DNA from: Homarus americanus
Lineage: Eukaryota; Arthropoda; Malacostraca; Decapoda; Nephropidae
Assembly (NCBI RefSeq): GCF_018991925.1
Contig: NW_024742338.1
Span: forward strand, 5,200,769 to 5,264,768
DNA length: 64,000 nucleotides
Direction: 5' to 3'
Shown here: positions 1 through 11,835 of the stretch, piece after piece
Numbering within the stretch: the stretch's first letter is position 1
Layout of the letters: every line of letters starts with the position of its first letter
The notes under the pieces: generated by a model
What the model saw: only the letters and a program-made list of their open reading frames with translations
Told to the model about the DNA's origin: nothing
Database searches by the model: none
Translations under genes and position numbers: made by a program

Positions 1-267
1 GTCTAATGCAAATCTATGATGTTTATATTCAAAATGATCATCATATTGTAAGAATTCCAACAATGTAAATTATATTCTGGCCGGGTAATTTGTATGAATT
101 TTATGAGCTAAAACAGGCAGTCAGGCAGGGTGGCGGGTGGGGCAAATCTAAAAATAGCTCTCGAGCCGGACACTCACCGCCTATACGTGGAAAAAACCCG
201 CGTTAAGTGAAAGTTCAGCTCTGGCGAGGCATGGCAGCTAAGCGAATGTATAATATATATATATACT
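1..267 (-). mobile_element. Truncated end of a Tigger-type element (same family as 17610-19214)
   Basis: The sequence from the window edge matches the stretch around 18920-19165 almost base for base: the block ending ATGAGCTAAAACAGGCAG, then AGCTCTCGAGCCGGACACTC, then TTCAGCTCTGGCGAGGCA. In the reference copy this leads to a terminal repeat ending TAATACTG; here the terminus is degraded and runs into a short TA stretch ending ATATACTG near 267. The copy is cut by the window start, so its other end is not visible. It is non-coding. Homology is seen directly; assignment to the Tigger superfamily follows from the related full element at 19573-22213. Confidence 0.7.
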
Positions 268-1000
268 GTGGGTATCTTCTATGACGTATTGGTTCCAGAA
301 CCTAGATTGGTATGATTAGATTAGATATAAGTTAATCGTTCCACCAAATACAACCATAACACTGAAAAATTCTGTGGAAAATGTAAAAAATACGGTACTT
401 TATCTTACCTTAGTGTTATTCAGCATGCAGGTACCCTAAACACTGGCACATCACTATCACTTCCACTGGAGTCTTGGCTTTAAGGTCCTCAAACAATTGT
501 TTCGCTTCTCACAAATTATAGCTTCACTAATGTACCACCTGCCATTTCTTTCTCCTTTATCCACACTAGAGTAAATTTTCCATCTCTTCAATCACATTAC
601 ACTTTGCTTTGCTAAGTCTAAAAAATCCCTTAGCCACTTGCAGTTTTTAACTCCTCTTTATTCTTCAAATCGGACATATAGTCGATTTAGCCATCCATAT
701 TCATCACTAAGTTTGCAATCTTCTTCCATTCTCACGGTTTCTTTACAATTTCTTTCTTAGTTTCCAAGGGTTATTAGCTTTCTCACTGCTTTGAATGACT
801 CATTGTTACAATTGTATACTTGTATAACAAAATAGTTATACAAATAACAGCAATTTCCACATCAAGACAAATTTCAACAATAACAGTGGTGCACTGGCTA
901 CTGATACAAAATGGCGCTGATGCTCTTGTTGTGGATTGCGGTACAACAATATTCATAGCCAGGCGAAATAGTCCCGTGTAATCATGCGTTAGTTGTGAGT
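268..1000. other. AT-rich DNA without recognisable feature
   Basis: No convincing reading frame, TIR, tRNA-like box or tandem repeat was seen in this stretch. It is AT-rich and slightly pyrimidine-rich around 440-720. It could hold old decayed transposon sequence. Confidence 0.5.
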
Positions 1001-1090
1001 TAAGTTAGTTATAGCATTCTCAATTTTATAGGTAAAACCGTTAGATTATAGGAATATTAGTAGTAGGATCCGTTAGTTTATAATATACCT
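1001..1090 (-). mobile_element. Decayed fragment of the small Tigger-like MITE seen at 9897-10248
   Basis: Reverse-complementing the left part of the MITE at 9897 gives the phrase GCATTCTCAATTTTATAGGT, present here at 1014-1033, followed by the same order of GTAAAACCGTT, GGAATATT and TAGTAGGATCC with scattered substitutions. Its outer end is degenerate and leads directly into the TA microsatellite at 1091. The copy is older than the one at 9897 because CpG-containing positions such as CGTT are mostly lost. Confidence 0.6.
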
Positions 1091-1590
<500 letters not shown>

Positions 1591-1785
1591 CCCAATGAGG
1601 TTCAGGCGCCATCAGCTCGATGAACAGGCTTTGTGTGAAAATAAACAAGTCCAGAACTGCTTTTAGTGTCCTTGGCTAGCGATACAGCGTTCCCTAGTCA
1701 CACCCAGTAGGTCGGTTAAAATCCTTGCTGGTAAGGTTGTTGATTATATGTTCAAAGTCCGCGTGTTATATGGACTAAAAATGAA

Positions 1786-1786
<1 letters not shown>
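1591..1786 (+). mobile_element. tRNA-derived SINE copy B (plus strand, diverged)
   Basis: Mirror image of copy A: GAGGTTCAGGCGCCATCAGC, ACAGGCTTTGTGTGAAA, AGAACTGCTTTTAGTGTCC, then a decayed tRNA-like part and a tail GTCCGCGTGTTATATGGAC that enters a TA tract. Relative to the better copy at 2764-2852, both boxes are mutated. The head-to-head pairing with copy A suggests a fold-back or inverted duplication. Confidence 0.6.
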
Positions 1787-2752
<966 letters not shown>

Positions 2753-2763
2753 CGTATCACGTA

Positions 2764-3203
<440 letters not shown>

Positions 3204-3410
3204 AGATTTTGTAGGCCAGGCCTGAATGTACTTAATATCTTGTGTGTAATGAGGAAGGTGGGTCTTGCATATCCTTATATCCAATCAAGGCTCTGCTCTC
3301 ATATACAGTATGTAACCGATAGGAATTCCTATTGGGGTTTATTTAAATGGATGGTGATGCAGTGGAAAGGCCTCTCAGAATACTAACTCGGCACAAACAA
3401 ACTTAATATA

Positions 3411-4220
3411 CAGTGATCCCTCGGTTTACGAGCGCCACAGTTAACGAAATTTCGGTTAACGAATTACCTTCCATAAGATTCTTAACTTTGGTTAACGAGC
3501 AGTCCCTCGATTAACTAATTCCTTACGAGCGCCCCTCAACATGTTTTCGCTTGCACACTCGCTGTCATATTAGTCCGCCAATACAGAAATCGGTTCTAGG
3601 GCTTAAATTCCTTACTATTTTAGTAAATATCAATAATTTTAAAATTCTTATATTAAAATTTTTAGTCATTTTAACAATTTTTTAACATAATTAAGTACTG
3701 TACAGGGAAACTAGTTTTTAGCGCGCCAAACAGCCTGTCAACACACCACACAGGCGTCAGCCTCTGTGTCTTTTCATTGGAGATAACATCTTGCTTCAGA
3801 CACTCTTCAACATAAACACTTTTTTTCTGTTTCCAGTCAAATTATTGGTCATTTTGAAATTTATTTTACATATTGACAATATGTAATGCAGTGTCAGTAT
3901 TGATTTAAAGAAAATAATCTTGAATTACACCAAGTGAACTAAAATTTTATATGTGAAATGGTGCCATGGGGTGACTTCTCTTCCACCCCAATGCCTTCTC
4001 TTCTCCCTTCTCCACCCCCATTCTAATTCCCATCATCATCATCATCCAGGAGCCTTCTACATACACACCTCAAAGTAAGTGTACTTTACTGCCTTTTTTG
4101 TTGACTTTAGGCAATTTTCGGTGAGCTGGAACCAATTACCCAAAAACCCATTGAAACAATGGTTTTGGTTAACGAGCAACCTTCTGGAGCGAATTGTGCT
4201 CGTTAACCAAGGGACCACTG
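3411..4220. mobile_element. Tigger/pogo-like non-autonomous element (810 bp)
   Basis: The left end is CAGTGATCCCTCGGTTTACG and the right end reads CTCGTTAACCAAGGGACCACTG, an inverted copy of the left. Both sides are flanked by TA (3409-3410, 4221-4222), the target duplication of Tigger/pogo/mariner elements. The interior has no long frame; it contains a CAT run near 4032 and AT-rich sequence. A sister copy with the same interior lies at 6341-7175. Confidence 0.88.
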
Positions 4221-5445
4221 TAATATTTGCCGTGACCTGGACTGGTGGTCCTGTGGTTGGGGTTAAAGAGATGCACACGTAATGACACTTGTATTAATAA
4301 ACAGCATCACCCTTACAGCACTTAAAAAAATATTAAGTGCACAAGACAGGAATTCATTGTGATTGATCCCTCAACACATCCTACATCGCTAGCCTCCACT
4401 ATTATCAACATAAGAAAATACGTTACTGGTCCCAATGTGAGCTGACAACGACCCAATAATTACACGAGACCCGTGCACGTCCCTGAATACACCGGGCGTC
4501 ACAACAAAATGGGTGATATGACATCATCGGCTCTGGAGGTGCCGAGGACGAGGGTCACGCTTCCGAGTTTAAGCCCACTGACGCTCCCATTAAAACAGAA
4601 CCCCCGACGGATCCTTATCTCGGCAGCCCTTTGGCACACGTACGGTAAAACCTTGATAATCGGACTTTAATATATGGGAATTCGCTTTTTTCGGACTCTT
4701 GAGATACTAAGGTCACCAGAAAAAAAAAAAAAAAAAACACTTGAGTATGTAAGCAGGCTGGGGCTGATCAGGTGTTGCCACATTCATCAGGTTTATTTAT
4801 TTATTGATTCAGTATTATATTCTCATATGATTGGTCACTTATGGTTTTTCATCAAGATTAATATAGCATCGTCAGTTATAGAAAGAAATACAATACTGTA
4901 AGTAATTTGTAATAGGATTTGAAAATAAAAGGATAAGCTGTATCGCAAGGTTGTTTACTCAGATGCATTTGTGTGAGCTTTCAGCAGACCAGCTTACAAC
5001 AGGAGTCACTATGACACACTGTATAGTATTTGAAATGAAGATGCCTTCTTAAAAACATTATTTACTACCTTTGAGTGTTATATGATGACTCAGTTTGGCT
5101 ACTCTTACTTAGACAAATGATTAATGAATAAACCACGGTATATGCAGATACATAATACTTTAGACTACAATACAGTATTACTTATTAAGTGATGATAAAT
5201 ACCCTACAATATTATTTAATAAGTGATGATAAATACGCAACTGTACTGTACTAATTTACTAAGTGTTGAAAACAGACATTGTGGTAAGCCGATCAGCTGT
5301 TTGCTCTTTGTAAACAATGACTCCTGGTGTTCAATGTGGAATTCTTTTTTCAGGAAAGTTGATTCTTTTAGTATAATATTTTATCAACCTGGCACCAAAT
5401 GATCTTACATTATATGATAAACATTCGTCTTCCACATACAATATA
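4221..5445. other. No gene; contains one possible Tigger left end at 4643
   Basis: No coding sequence was recognised. At 4641 a TA is followed by CGGTAAAACCTTGATAATC, which resembles the reverse complement of the terminal sequence at 10781-10838 (CAGTAGAACCTCATTAAATC). There is an A-run of 18 near 4721-4738, and a local duplication of AAGTGATGATAAATAC near 5189 and 5222. The rest is AT-rich. Confidence 0.45.
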
Positions 5446-5945
5446 CAGTGGTCCCTCGGTTAACGAACAGTTCGATTACCCGGTAATTGAATTTCGGTTA
5501 ATGAATTAGCTCCCATAAGGATTTTCAATTCAATTAACGAACAAAACTTCGACTAACGAAATCCTGACGACAAACACGTTTTGTTGTGCACATCAGCTGA
5601 TCGGCTAGTCTACCAATACAGTAATTGGTTCTATGTTTACATTCATTTCCAGTGAAGTAAATATCAAGAAAGTTGGTCTCTTGAATATTTCTGCATTTTT
5701 TGTATTAAAATTATTAGTCATTCTGAAATTTAGTTAACATATTGATAATATATACAGTACAGGAAACAGTTTTTGTGCACCCATCAGCTGATTGAATCGC
5801 CCAACAACGCTTCTCAGTTTAACTTTGTTTACAGTGGAGTGAACATCGATTTTGTTGGTCTCTTGAATATTTTTCATTTTTACATTAAAATTATTGGTCA
5901 TTCTGAAATTTAGTTAACATATTGATAATATACAGTGCAGAAATT

Positions 5946-6026
5946 ATTATGAAACATGAAGATGGTATTAGAACCAATGCACTCTGTAGAGAATATGGCA
6001 TGCCATCATCGACTGCCTCTACAATC
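5946..6026 (+). pseudogene. Tigger transposase HTH remnant
   Basis: This short open segment of element X translates to a peptide containing IMKHEDGIRTNALCREYGMP followed by SSTASTI. That is the pattern of the Psq/CENP-B-type helix-turn-helix at the N terminus of Tigger transposases (a helix with KHEDG, then a REYGMPSSTVSTI-like recognition helix). No start codon region or downstream DDE domain remains. It indicates the coding strand of element X is plus and that X is an internally deleted derivative. Recognition is by motif only. Confidence 0.55.
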
Positions 6027-6340
6027 AGCTGTTTGATATGTAAACAAAGCTTCCGATAATACAACATACACGCCTCAAAGTACAGTAAAGCCTCGAATAA
6101 CAACGTTAATATGTCCTCCAGTATTGCAGTGTAAGGTGAATCGTCTTATCGCGAATCATTAATTACCATTAAAATATCGCAATAATAATGAGATGCGTTC
6201 CAAGTGTGACCTTTTCATATCTTTTGTGTGGCTTTTTACCCTCGTTTCCCCACAAAACAATACAATTCAATTAATGAAAAGTGCAAACTATATTCTTTAA
6301 ATAATGTTTCTGAATGCACCTTATACAATATAAATGAATA

Positions 6341-7175
6341 CAGTGATCCCTCGGTTAACGAGCGCCTCGGATAACGAGATTTCGGTTAACGATTTACCTT
6401 CCATAAGATTCTTAACTTCGGTTAACGAGCAATCCCTCGATTAACGAGTTTTTTACGAGCCGACTTCAACATGTTTTCGCTTGCATTTGGCGGTCCACCA
6501 GCTGTAGTATTAGTCCGCCAATACAGTAATCGGTTTTAGGGCTTAAATTCCTTACTATTTTAGTAAATATCAAGAAGTTTATACTATTCAATAATTTTAA
6601 AAGTTTAATATTAACTTTTTTAGTCATTTTAACAATTATTGAACATAATTGAAGGTAAAGAAACTAGTTTCTGGCGTGCCATCCAGCCTGTTAACACACC
6701 AGACAGGCGTTAGTCTCTCTCTGTTTTCAGTGGAGGTAACATCTTGCTTGAGACTCTCTTCAACTAAACGCTTTTTTCTGTGTTTCCAAGCAAATTATTG
6801 GTCATTTTGAAATTTATTTTACATATTGACAATATATAATGCAGTGCAGTGTTGATTTAAAGAAAATAATCTTGAATTACACCAAGAGAACTAAAATTTT
6901 ATGGGTGAAATGGTGCCATGGGGTGACTTCTCTTCCACCCCAATGCCTTCTCTTCTTCCTTCTTCTCCACCCCCATTCTAATTCCCATCATCATCATCAT
7001 CCAGGAGCCTTCTACATACACACCTCAAAGTAAGTGTACTTTTCTACCTTTTTTGTTGAATTTAGGCAATTTTCGGTGAGCTGGAACCAATTACCCAAAA
7101 ACCCATTGAAACAATGGTTTCGGTTAACGAGCAACCTGCTGGAACGGATTGTGCTCATTAACCGAGGGACCACTG
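6341..7175. mobile_element. Tigger-like non-autonomous element Z nested in Y
   Basis: The ends CAGTGATCCCTCGGTTAACG and CATTAACCGAGGGACCACTG are inverted repeats with TA on both sides (6339-6340, 7176-7177). The 835-bp interior is closely similar to 3411-4220, including the TCATCATCATCATCCAGGAG stretch near 6987. It sits within element Y, so it inserted later than Y. Confidence 0.88.
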
Positions 7176-8163
7176 TAATAATATGGTCACACAAGAGGAG
7201 ATGGGACGCCATTGTTTTCGTTTGTGTTTACAGCCGGGAGTCCGGGACGATAGTTCTACACGAGAAAATGAAGAAAATAACACCCTGGTTGTAGCTGTAG
7301 TAAATTTAATGTAAAAAAATTAATATACGGTATTTGTTTTAAGTAACGTTATTTAATGTTAATAAATGGAACAATCGAAGTAGTTAACCACTAACGGCAA
7401 AGAAAAAAAAAGAGATGGATTGGGAATGCCAACATATACGTGCGCATTTAAGGATACCGCGTCATTTATCTTAAGAATGTGTACAAAAGATTCATTATTG
7501 TTTATTACTGAATATGTATTTGATTGAATTCATGTTTATATATGTGAAATGAACAATGCAATTCATTAATAATACGTAGAATAGTAAAACACACACGAGG
7601 AGACAAGACGGCATTGTTTTCGTGAGTGACGATGGTTCTACATAAGAAACTGAAGAAAATAATACCTTGGTTGTAGCTGTAGTGAACTTAATTAAAAAAA
7701 AAATTGAATACCTGTGTGTATGTTTTAAGTAATGCTATTTAATGTTAAAAAATGGAACACTAGAAATAGCTAACCACTAATGGTAAAGAAATAAGGCGAG
7801 ACGATTGGGAACGCCAACATATGAACAGTAAGTGCGTACATGTGAAAACATATCGTCATTTCTCAAAATATGAATATGAAAGCAACACTTATTTACTGTT
7901 CATATATGTTTTAAATAATATTTACGAATGTAAAACTAAAATTCTATTCACCAATGGCAGTAAAGTCTAAAACATAAGGACAGCCAATGAATATTGTGCG
8001 AGTTTTTACTCAGATGATGAAGTCATCAGGTTCAACTCTGGCTGAAGCTGTAGGTTCAACTGTGACTGAAGCTGTAGCTTTCTATAAAGCTGTTGCTGAA
8101 ACTGTTACTGAACCTGAAGTTGATGTTGAAGCTGCTTATGATGCTGAAGTGGATGGTTTAGGC

Positions 8164-8395
8164 CAGGGGTGGGCAATTGTTTTTGATGGAGGGCCACTTC
8201 ATGAATGGTGGCACACTTCGCGGGCCACAGGTTAACAGCGACGAGCCAGTATTGCTGCTATGTCCACCCAACTTCCAAAATTGTCCTTTCTGTAATTAAT
8301 AAGGATTTTTTTCTGATTGCCAAATGCAGTGGCGGGCCACAGAAATAATTTGGCGGGCCAAATGTGGCCCGCGGGGCGCACTTTGCCCACCCCTG
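8164..8395. mobile_element. hAT MITE (232 bp) with 8-bp target duplication
   Basis: The ends CAGGGGTGGGCAATTG and CTTTGCCCACCCCTG form the terminal inverted repeat typical of hAT MITEs. The flanking octamer GTTTAGGC is present on both sides (8156-8163 and 8396-8403), an exact 8-bp target duplication. The interior contains GGGCCACTTCATGAATGG and GGCGGGCCAAATGTGGCCCG but no coding frame. It inserted into element Y. Confidence 0.93.
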
Positions 8396-8525
8396 GTTTA
8401 GGCATTCAAATAATAAAGCTCTCGAAAGAACCTTGCACAGCTGCTCTCTTTTCTCATTATACATCTTTATGTAGAGGTGTTTTGCATTTATTTAAATTTT
8501 AAGGCTTTCTGTTAATGGATCCACT

Positions 8526-8672
8526 TCAGAAAATATGTTCATTGTTCCATATAATATCCACAGACCTCTCACCTTTTTCATATCGTTCTAACACATCTAG
8601 TTTCTTGGCAAAGCTTAGATACTTTCTATTAGCTTTTGAAACAACACTACCATCACTTGCTCTCTTGCTCAT
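8526..8672 (-). pseudogene. Tigger transposase N-terminal remnant in element Y
   Basis: On the minus strand an ATG at 8672 opens a 48-residue frame with KYLSFAKKLDVLERYEKGER followed by SVDI. This is the start of the Psq-type HTH of Tigger transposases (consensus idea: S-x-x-x-K-L-x-V-L-x-x-x-E-x-G). The frame stops at 8526. No DDE catalytic domain was recognised in Y, so it is non-functional. The family differs from the remnants in X, in the element at 9527 and in the intact gene at 19955. Confidence 0.6.
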
Positions 8673-9690
8673 GTTGAATAGGGATGCAAAAATGCTGTAA
8701 GAAACCTGAGAAAATTTTTCTCCAGTTCCTGTTCCATATGCGTGAAAACAAAAGGCTCGCCAAGCTCAGAGTGTTGTTTTCCACCCATTAGCAAGGCAGC
8801 TTTTTTGTGCAAGGCACTCTTCATTTTTTTACAGTAATTTTTTTTTTTTAATACTACATATCAGGATTTAATTATTATTTATATGAAAATGTAATTTTAT
8901 TTATTTTTTATTATATTTTGGACGTAAATACGAATGAAATAAGGATGTAAACTGAATTGGGTCCTAAATATCAAGGGTATCAAATATGAAAAGTTGTTGG
9001 TCGAACCGTTGTTATCCGAGGCTTCCCTGTATTCTATTGTTTTTTATTTATTTTTGTACAGTATACTGTACAGTACAGTACTGTATTTAGTTTATATTTA
9101 ATGTTTTGTTAATTCTATTACTGGTATACAGTACTTTGTATGTACAGTAGTACTTTTTCTGTGAGTTGGAACCAATTACCCAATATCCCATTGAAATAAC
9201 AGATTCGGTTAACGAACAACTCTGTGGAACCAATTGTGTTCGTTAACCGAAGGACCACTTTACTCCTACGCTTATTGGTTCTTATTTTTATCTTTATAGT
9301 ACTGTACAGTATACAGTTATCTCTAAATTCACAAGACAAATCTATGGTTACTTACATGTTACACTTTACAATAAATAACAATCATCTCAGTGACAACCTG
9401 ACTTAATGTCTGATTTTCAACCCAGAGAGTTCTGTTTCATATTTATTTTATTGTTGATGTAATATTCTTTTAATAACCCTGTTATACACTTAATGACCTT
9501 AGTTGTTGAAGTGCAGTAATAACATACAGGTAGTTCTGCTATAACGCGATAATTGTGTTCTTGTAAAATATCGTGTTATAGAAAATCGCGTAATAGAAAT
9601 AACAGGGCTTATGGAGAAAATAGGGTTAGGTGCAGATTACTCGAAATCGAAAAAATTTAGTAGTTAGCCTAACACAAAGGATAGCACAGT

Positions 9691-9888
9691 CTAAATAAAT
9701 GTTACATTCATATCTAATAATGAAATCATACAGTAAATGTAACACTTTACTTGATGGGGGAGAAGGGTGATTTTGAGGTTGATAAAATCGAGCTTCTCTT
9801 CAAGTGTTATATCCTTTCTTTTACGATCATCACCGGGAATTCTATCACCAGAACGCTTCTTGTTGATATTCTTCTTTACTATATTCAC
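9691..9888 (-). pseudogene. Tigger transposase N-terminal remnant in element W
   Basis: The minus-strand frame includes KKRSGDRIPGDDRKRKDITL, then EEKLDFI, matching the basic leader and first helix of Tigger HTH domains. There is no ATG at the frame start (GTG at 9888), the remainder after residue about 40 is unrelated sequence, and the nested MITE begins eight bases upstream. It is a dead fragment. Confidence 0.55.
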
Positions 9889-9896
9889 AGTTAATA

Positions 9897-10248
9897 CAGT
9901 GGGGTATGCTATAACGAATGGATCCTACTACGAATATTCCTATAACGAACGGTTTTACCTATAAAATTGAGAATGCTATAACGAACGAAACTCCTACAAC
10001 GAACATTATTTAATTTTTTTTTTTTCTAATTTATTGTTTTTTTATTACAAATATTAATGATATTCTTTATTTCAGGGGTTTAGATGCATATTTATGCACT
10101 TTTTTACAATTTTTAAAATTTTATATTATATTTTTCAGTGTTAAGTGGTTGTATTTGGGGGCCTGGAACGGATTAATCCTATAACGAACGAATGCTGTAA
10201 GGAGCAAGGTTCTAGAACCAATTAGATTCGTTATAGCATACCCCACTG
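9897..10248. mobile_element. Small Tigger-like MITE V nested in W (352 bp)
   Basis: The ends CAGTGGGGTATGCTATAACG and CGTTATAGCATACCCCACTG are perfect inverted repeats over 20 bp with TA on both sides (9895-9896, 10249-10250). Several internal CTATAACGAACG units lie near the left end. Good TIR identity suggests recent activity; a decayed relative is at 1001-1090. Confidence 0.92.
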
Positions 10249-10459
10249 TACCACAAAATTGGAGAAAGAGTAAGCAAAAATCGCGTTATAGCAAACAAGC
10301 GTTCGCGTTATACAAATATCGTTCCTAATTCATAAATCGCGTTAGAGCAAATTCGCGTTATCAAAACACGCGTTATAGCAGAACTCACTGTAACTAATTT
10401 TCTTTAAACAGTTCAGATAATCAGTGTTATATCCTCCTCCCCCCCAACTGCCCCATGTA

Positions 10460-10761
10460 CAGTAATATCTCTGTTCGCCGGAATCCCCCAAACCCGGAAC
10501 TCCGATAGCTGGAATTGAAATTTTCCGAGGGACACATTTTCCGGAAAATTCCGGGGATGGGTGAATTTTTTTCCAGGTTCGAGAGTTAAAAATCGGGCAC
10601 AATTTCTGGAACTTCCAAGAATATTTTTCCGTTTCCCGGAAAATTCCGGGGATGAGGGATTTTTTCCGGCTTTGAGAGAGTCGTCTCGTTACCCGGAAAT
10701 CTCTCATTCCTGGAAGTGCTCTGCACCAATTGTTCCGGCTAACTGGGATATCACTGAACTG
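10460..10761. mobile_element. TIR element with internal TTCCGGAAAATTCCGGGGATG repeats
   Basis: The left end is TACAGTAATATCTCTG and the right end reads GGGATATCACTGAACTG followed by TA, an imperfect inverted pair. Inside, TTTTCCGGAAAATTCCGGG occurs twice (near 10540 and 10637) and is itself palindromic around CCGGAAAATTCCGG. No coding frame is recognised. Boundaries are tentative. Confidence 0.55.
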
Positions 10762-10838
10762 TATTTGGTTTTCTTGGACTTTCGCATTTTTCGGACTGGG
10801 GTCTGCCCCAATTAGTCAGATTTAATGAGGTTCTACTG
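10762..10838. mobile_element. Right terminal sequence of another Tigger-like element
   Basis: The sequence TTTCGCATTTTTCGGACTGG then ATTTAATGAGGTTCTACTG ends in CTG followed by TA. Its reverse complement starts CAGTAGAACCTCATTAAATC, like the possible left end at 4643. It could be the far end of an outermost 4643-10838 element or an isolated fragment. Confidence 0.45.
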
Positions 10839-11048
10839 TACTGTATTCATAAAATAGCATAGTGGTCTGAAAACCTCAAAAGATAATATTAACTACTAGA
10901 AAATTATTAGTTAAATCTGTAGGAGATTTTCCACATTCTCAATTAAATATACTGCACAAAGACCCAAGATGGCAACTAATAACCTACACAAAAACTTGGA
11001 TAAATCATAACGGCCTGAGATCATCAGAGCCCAATCAGCATGCACATA

Positions 11049-11835
11049 CAGTACGTCCTCGCTTAACGTCGGCCCGCTTAATGTTGTTGCGGTACTACAT
11101 TGCTAAACTTTAAGAGACCAAAATTTTTTTTAATGTCCCAGTGTCTCTGTACTAAGTCGTCACGGACTACAGAGCATCATTCTCTCCCTTAGGACAAATA
11201 TTTCATTTACCTTTTTCACAATATGTATTTAGGATGGTGTGTGCATGTAAACGAGAAAAATAAATGAAAGTTACTATATCTACTGAAAGATAAGTTAAAA
11301 AACATGTACAGTACTTAAATGTACTTTAGGAATTGAAATTTTTATCCCTTGTGCAAAATATATGATGTCTATATCATATTATTTGCTGTCTTGCAAGGAT
11401 TCCAGCAATGCAATTTATATTCTGTTAACTTTAGTCTGTGCTATTTTATAAGACAAAGACTTTAAGCCTAAACAACCTTCAATCTTGCCGGAAGTTCGGA
11501 GGGGAGGAGATTTTTTATGACAGCTGGCGCCAGCCCGCTGACCAACCAAGGTTACCTAATGTTATTTATCTGTCATATAGAGGAGTTTTAAGTTTTTCTC
11601 TTATACATCTCAGTGAATGTGACTATAGTAATGCATACAAGCACCTTACCAGGCATCACACAAGGATCTTTTAATTTATGTATATGTAATGTATTTCATG
11701 GGGCAAAGGGAGGCTCAGGAATGTAAATTTTGTATTTTATCTATTTCTTATGGGGAAAATTGATCCGCTTAACGTTGTTTCGTATAACGTCGCATTTTTG
11801 GGAACGTAACCCCGACGTTAAGCGAGAACTTACTG
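11049..11835. mobile_element. Tigger-like non-autonomous element U (787 bp)
   Basis: CAGTACGTCCTCGCTTAACG at the left and GACGTTAAGCGAGAACTTACTG at the right are inverted repeats, with TA at 11047-11048 and 11836-11837. A second internal copy of the CTTAACGTTG motif is near 11767. An inner stretch (about 11355-11430: ATGATGTCTATATC, GATTCCAGCAATGCAATTTA, TATTCTG) matches the tandem module inside element 17610-19214. No coding frame. Confidence 0.85.

Larger units (their letters stand above)
6083..9029 (-). mobile_element. Tigger-like element Y nested in X
   Basis: The left end CAGTAAAGCCTCGAATAACA (TA before it at 6081) pairs with the right end TTGTTATCCGAGGCTTCCCTG, followed by TA at 9030. 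It is inserted into element X and itself contains element Z (6341-7175) and a hAT MITE (8164-8395). A minus-strand transposase N-terminal remnant lies at 8526-8672, so the element reads right to left. Elsewhere it is AT-rich, including two similar blocks around 7200-7450 and 7590-7830. Confidence 0.82.
5446..9260 (+). mobile_element. Tigger-like element X, split by a nested element
   Basis: The left TIR is CAGTGGTCCCTCGGTTAACG at 5446, preceded by TA. Its right end is found only at 9205-9260 (GGTTAACGAACAACTC, GTTCGTTAACCGAAGGACC), followed by TA at 9261. Between them, at a TA, sits element Y (6083-9029). Removing Y restores a roughly 870-bp element. The interior carries a duplicated AT-rich block (near 5680 and 5860) and a transposase HTH remnant at 5946-6026. 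The terminal base is T instead of the expected G at 9260. Confidence 0.82.
9527..10390 (-). mobile_element. Tigger-like element W (GTTATAGCAGAACT ends)
   Basis: The left end CAGGTAGTTCTGCTATAACG and right end CGTTATAGCAGAACTCACTG are inverted repeats flanked by TA at 9525 and 10391. Additional subterminal repeats of CGCGTTATAGCA type occur near 9570-9600 and 10280-10370. A minus-strand HTH remnant is at 9691-9888. A second, smaller element (9897-10248) is nested in it. Confidence 0.85.

Noticed and set aside
4057..7294. Similar ~70-codon frames near 4079 and 7034 (SVSWNQLPKNPLKQW)
   Set aside because: They are the terminal region and TIR of the two sister non-autonomous elements; the shared sequence is non-coding element DNA.
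7987..8235. 82-codon plus-strand frame rich in AE/VT (ETVTEPEVDVEAAYDAEVDG)
   Set aside because: Looks like an acidic protein end, but it runs into the hAT MITE and lies on the strand opposite the transposase remnant of the same element; no motif to support it.
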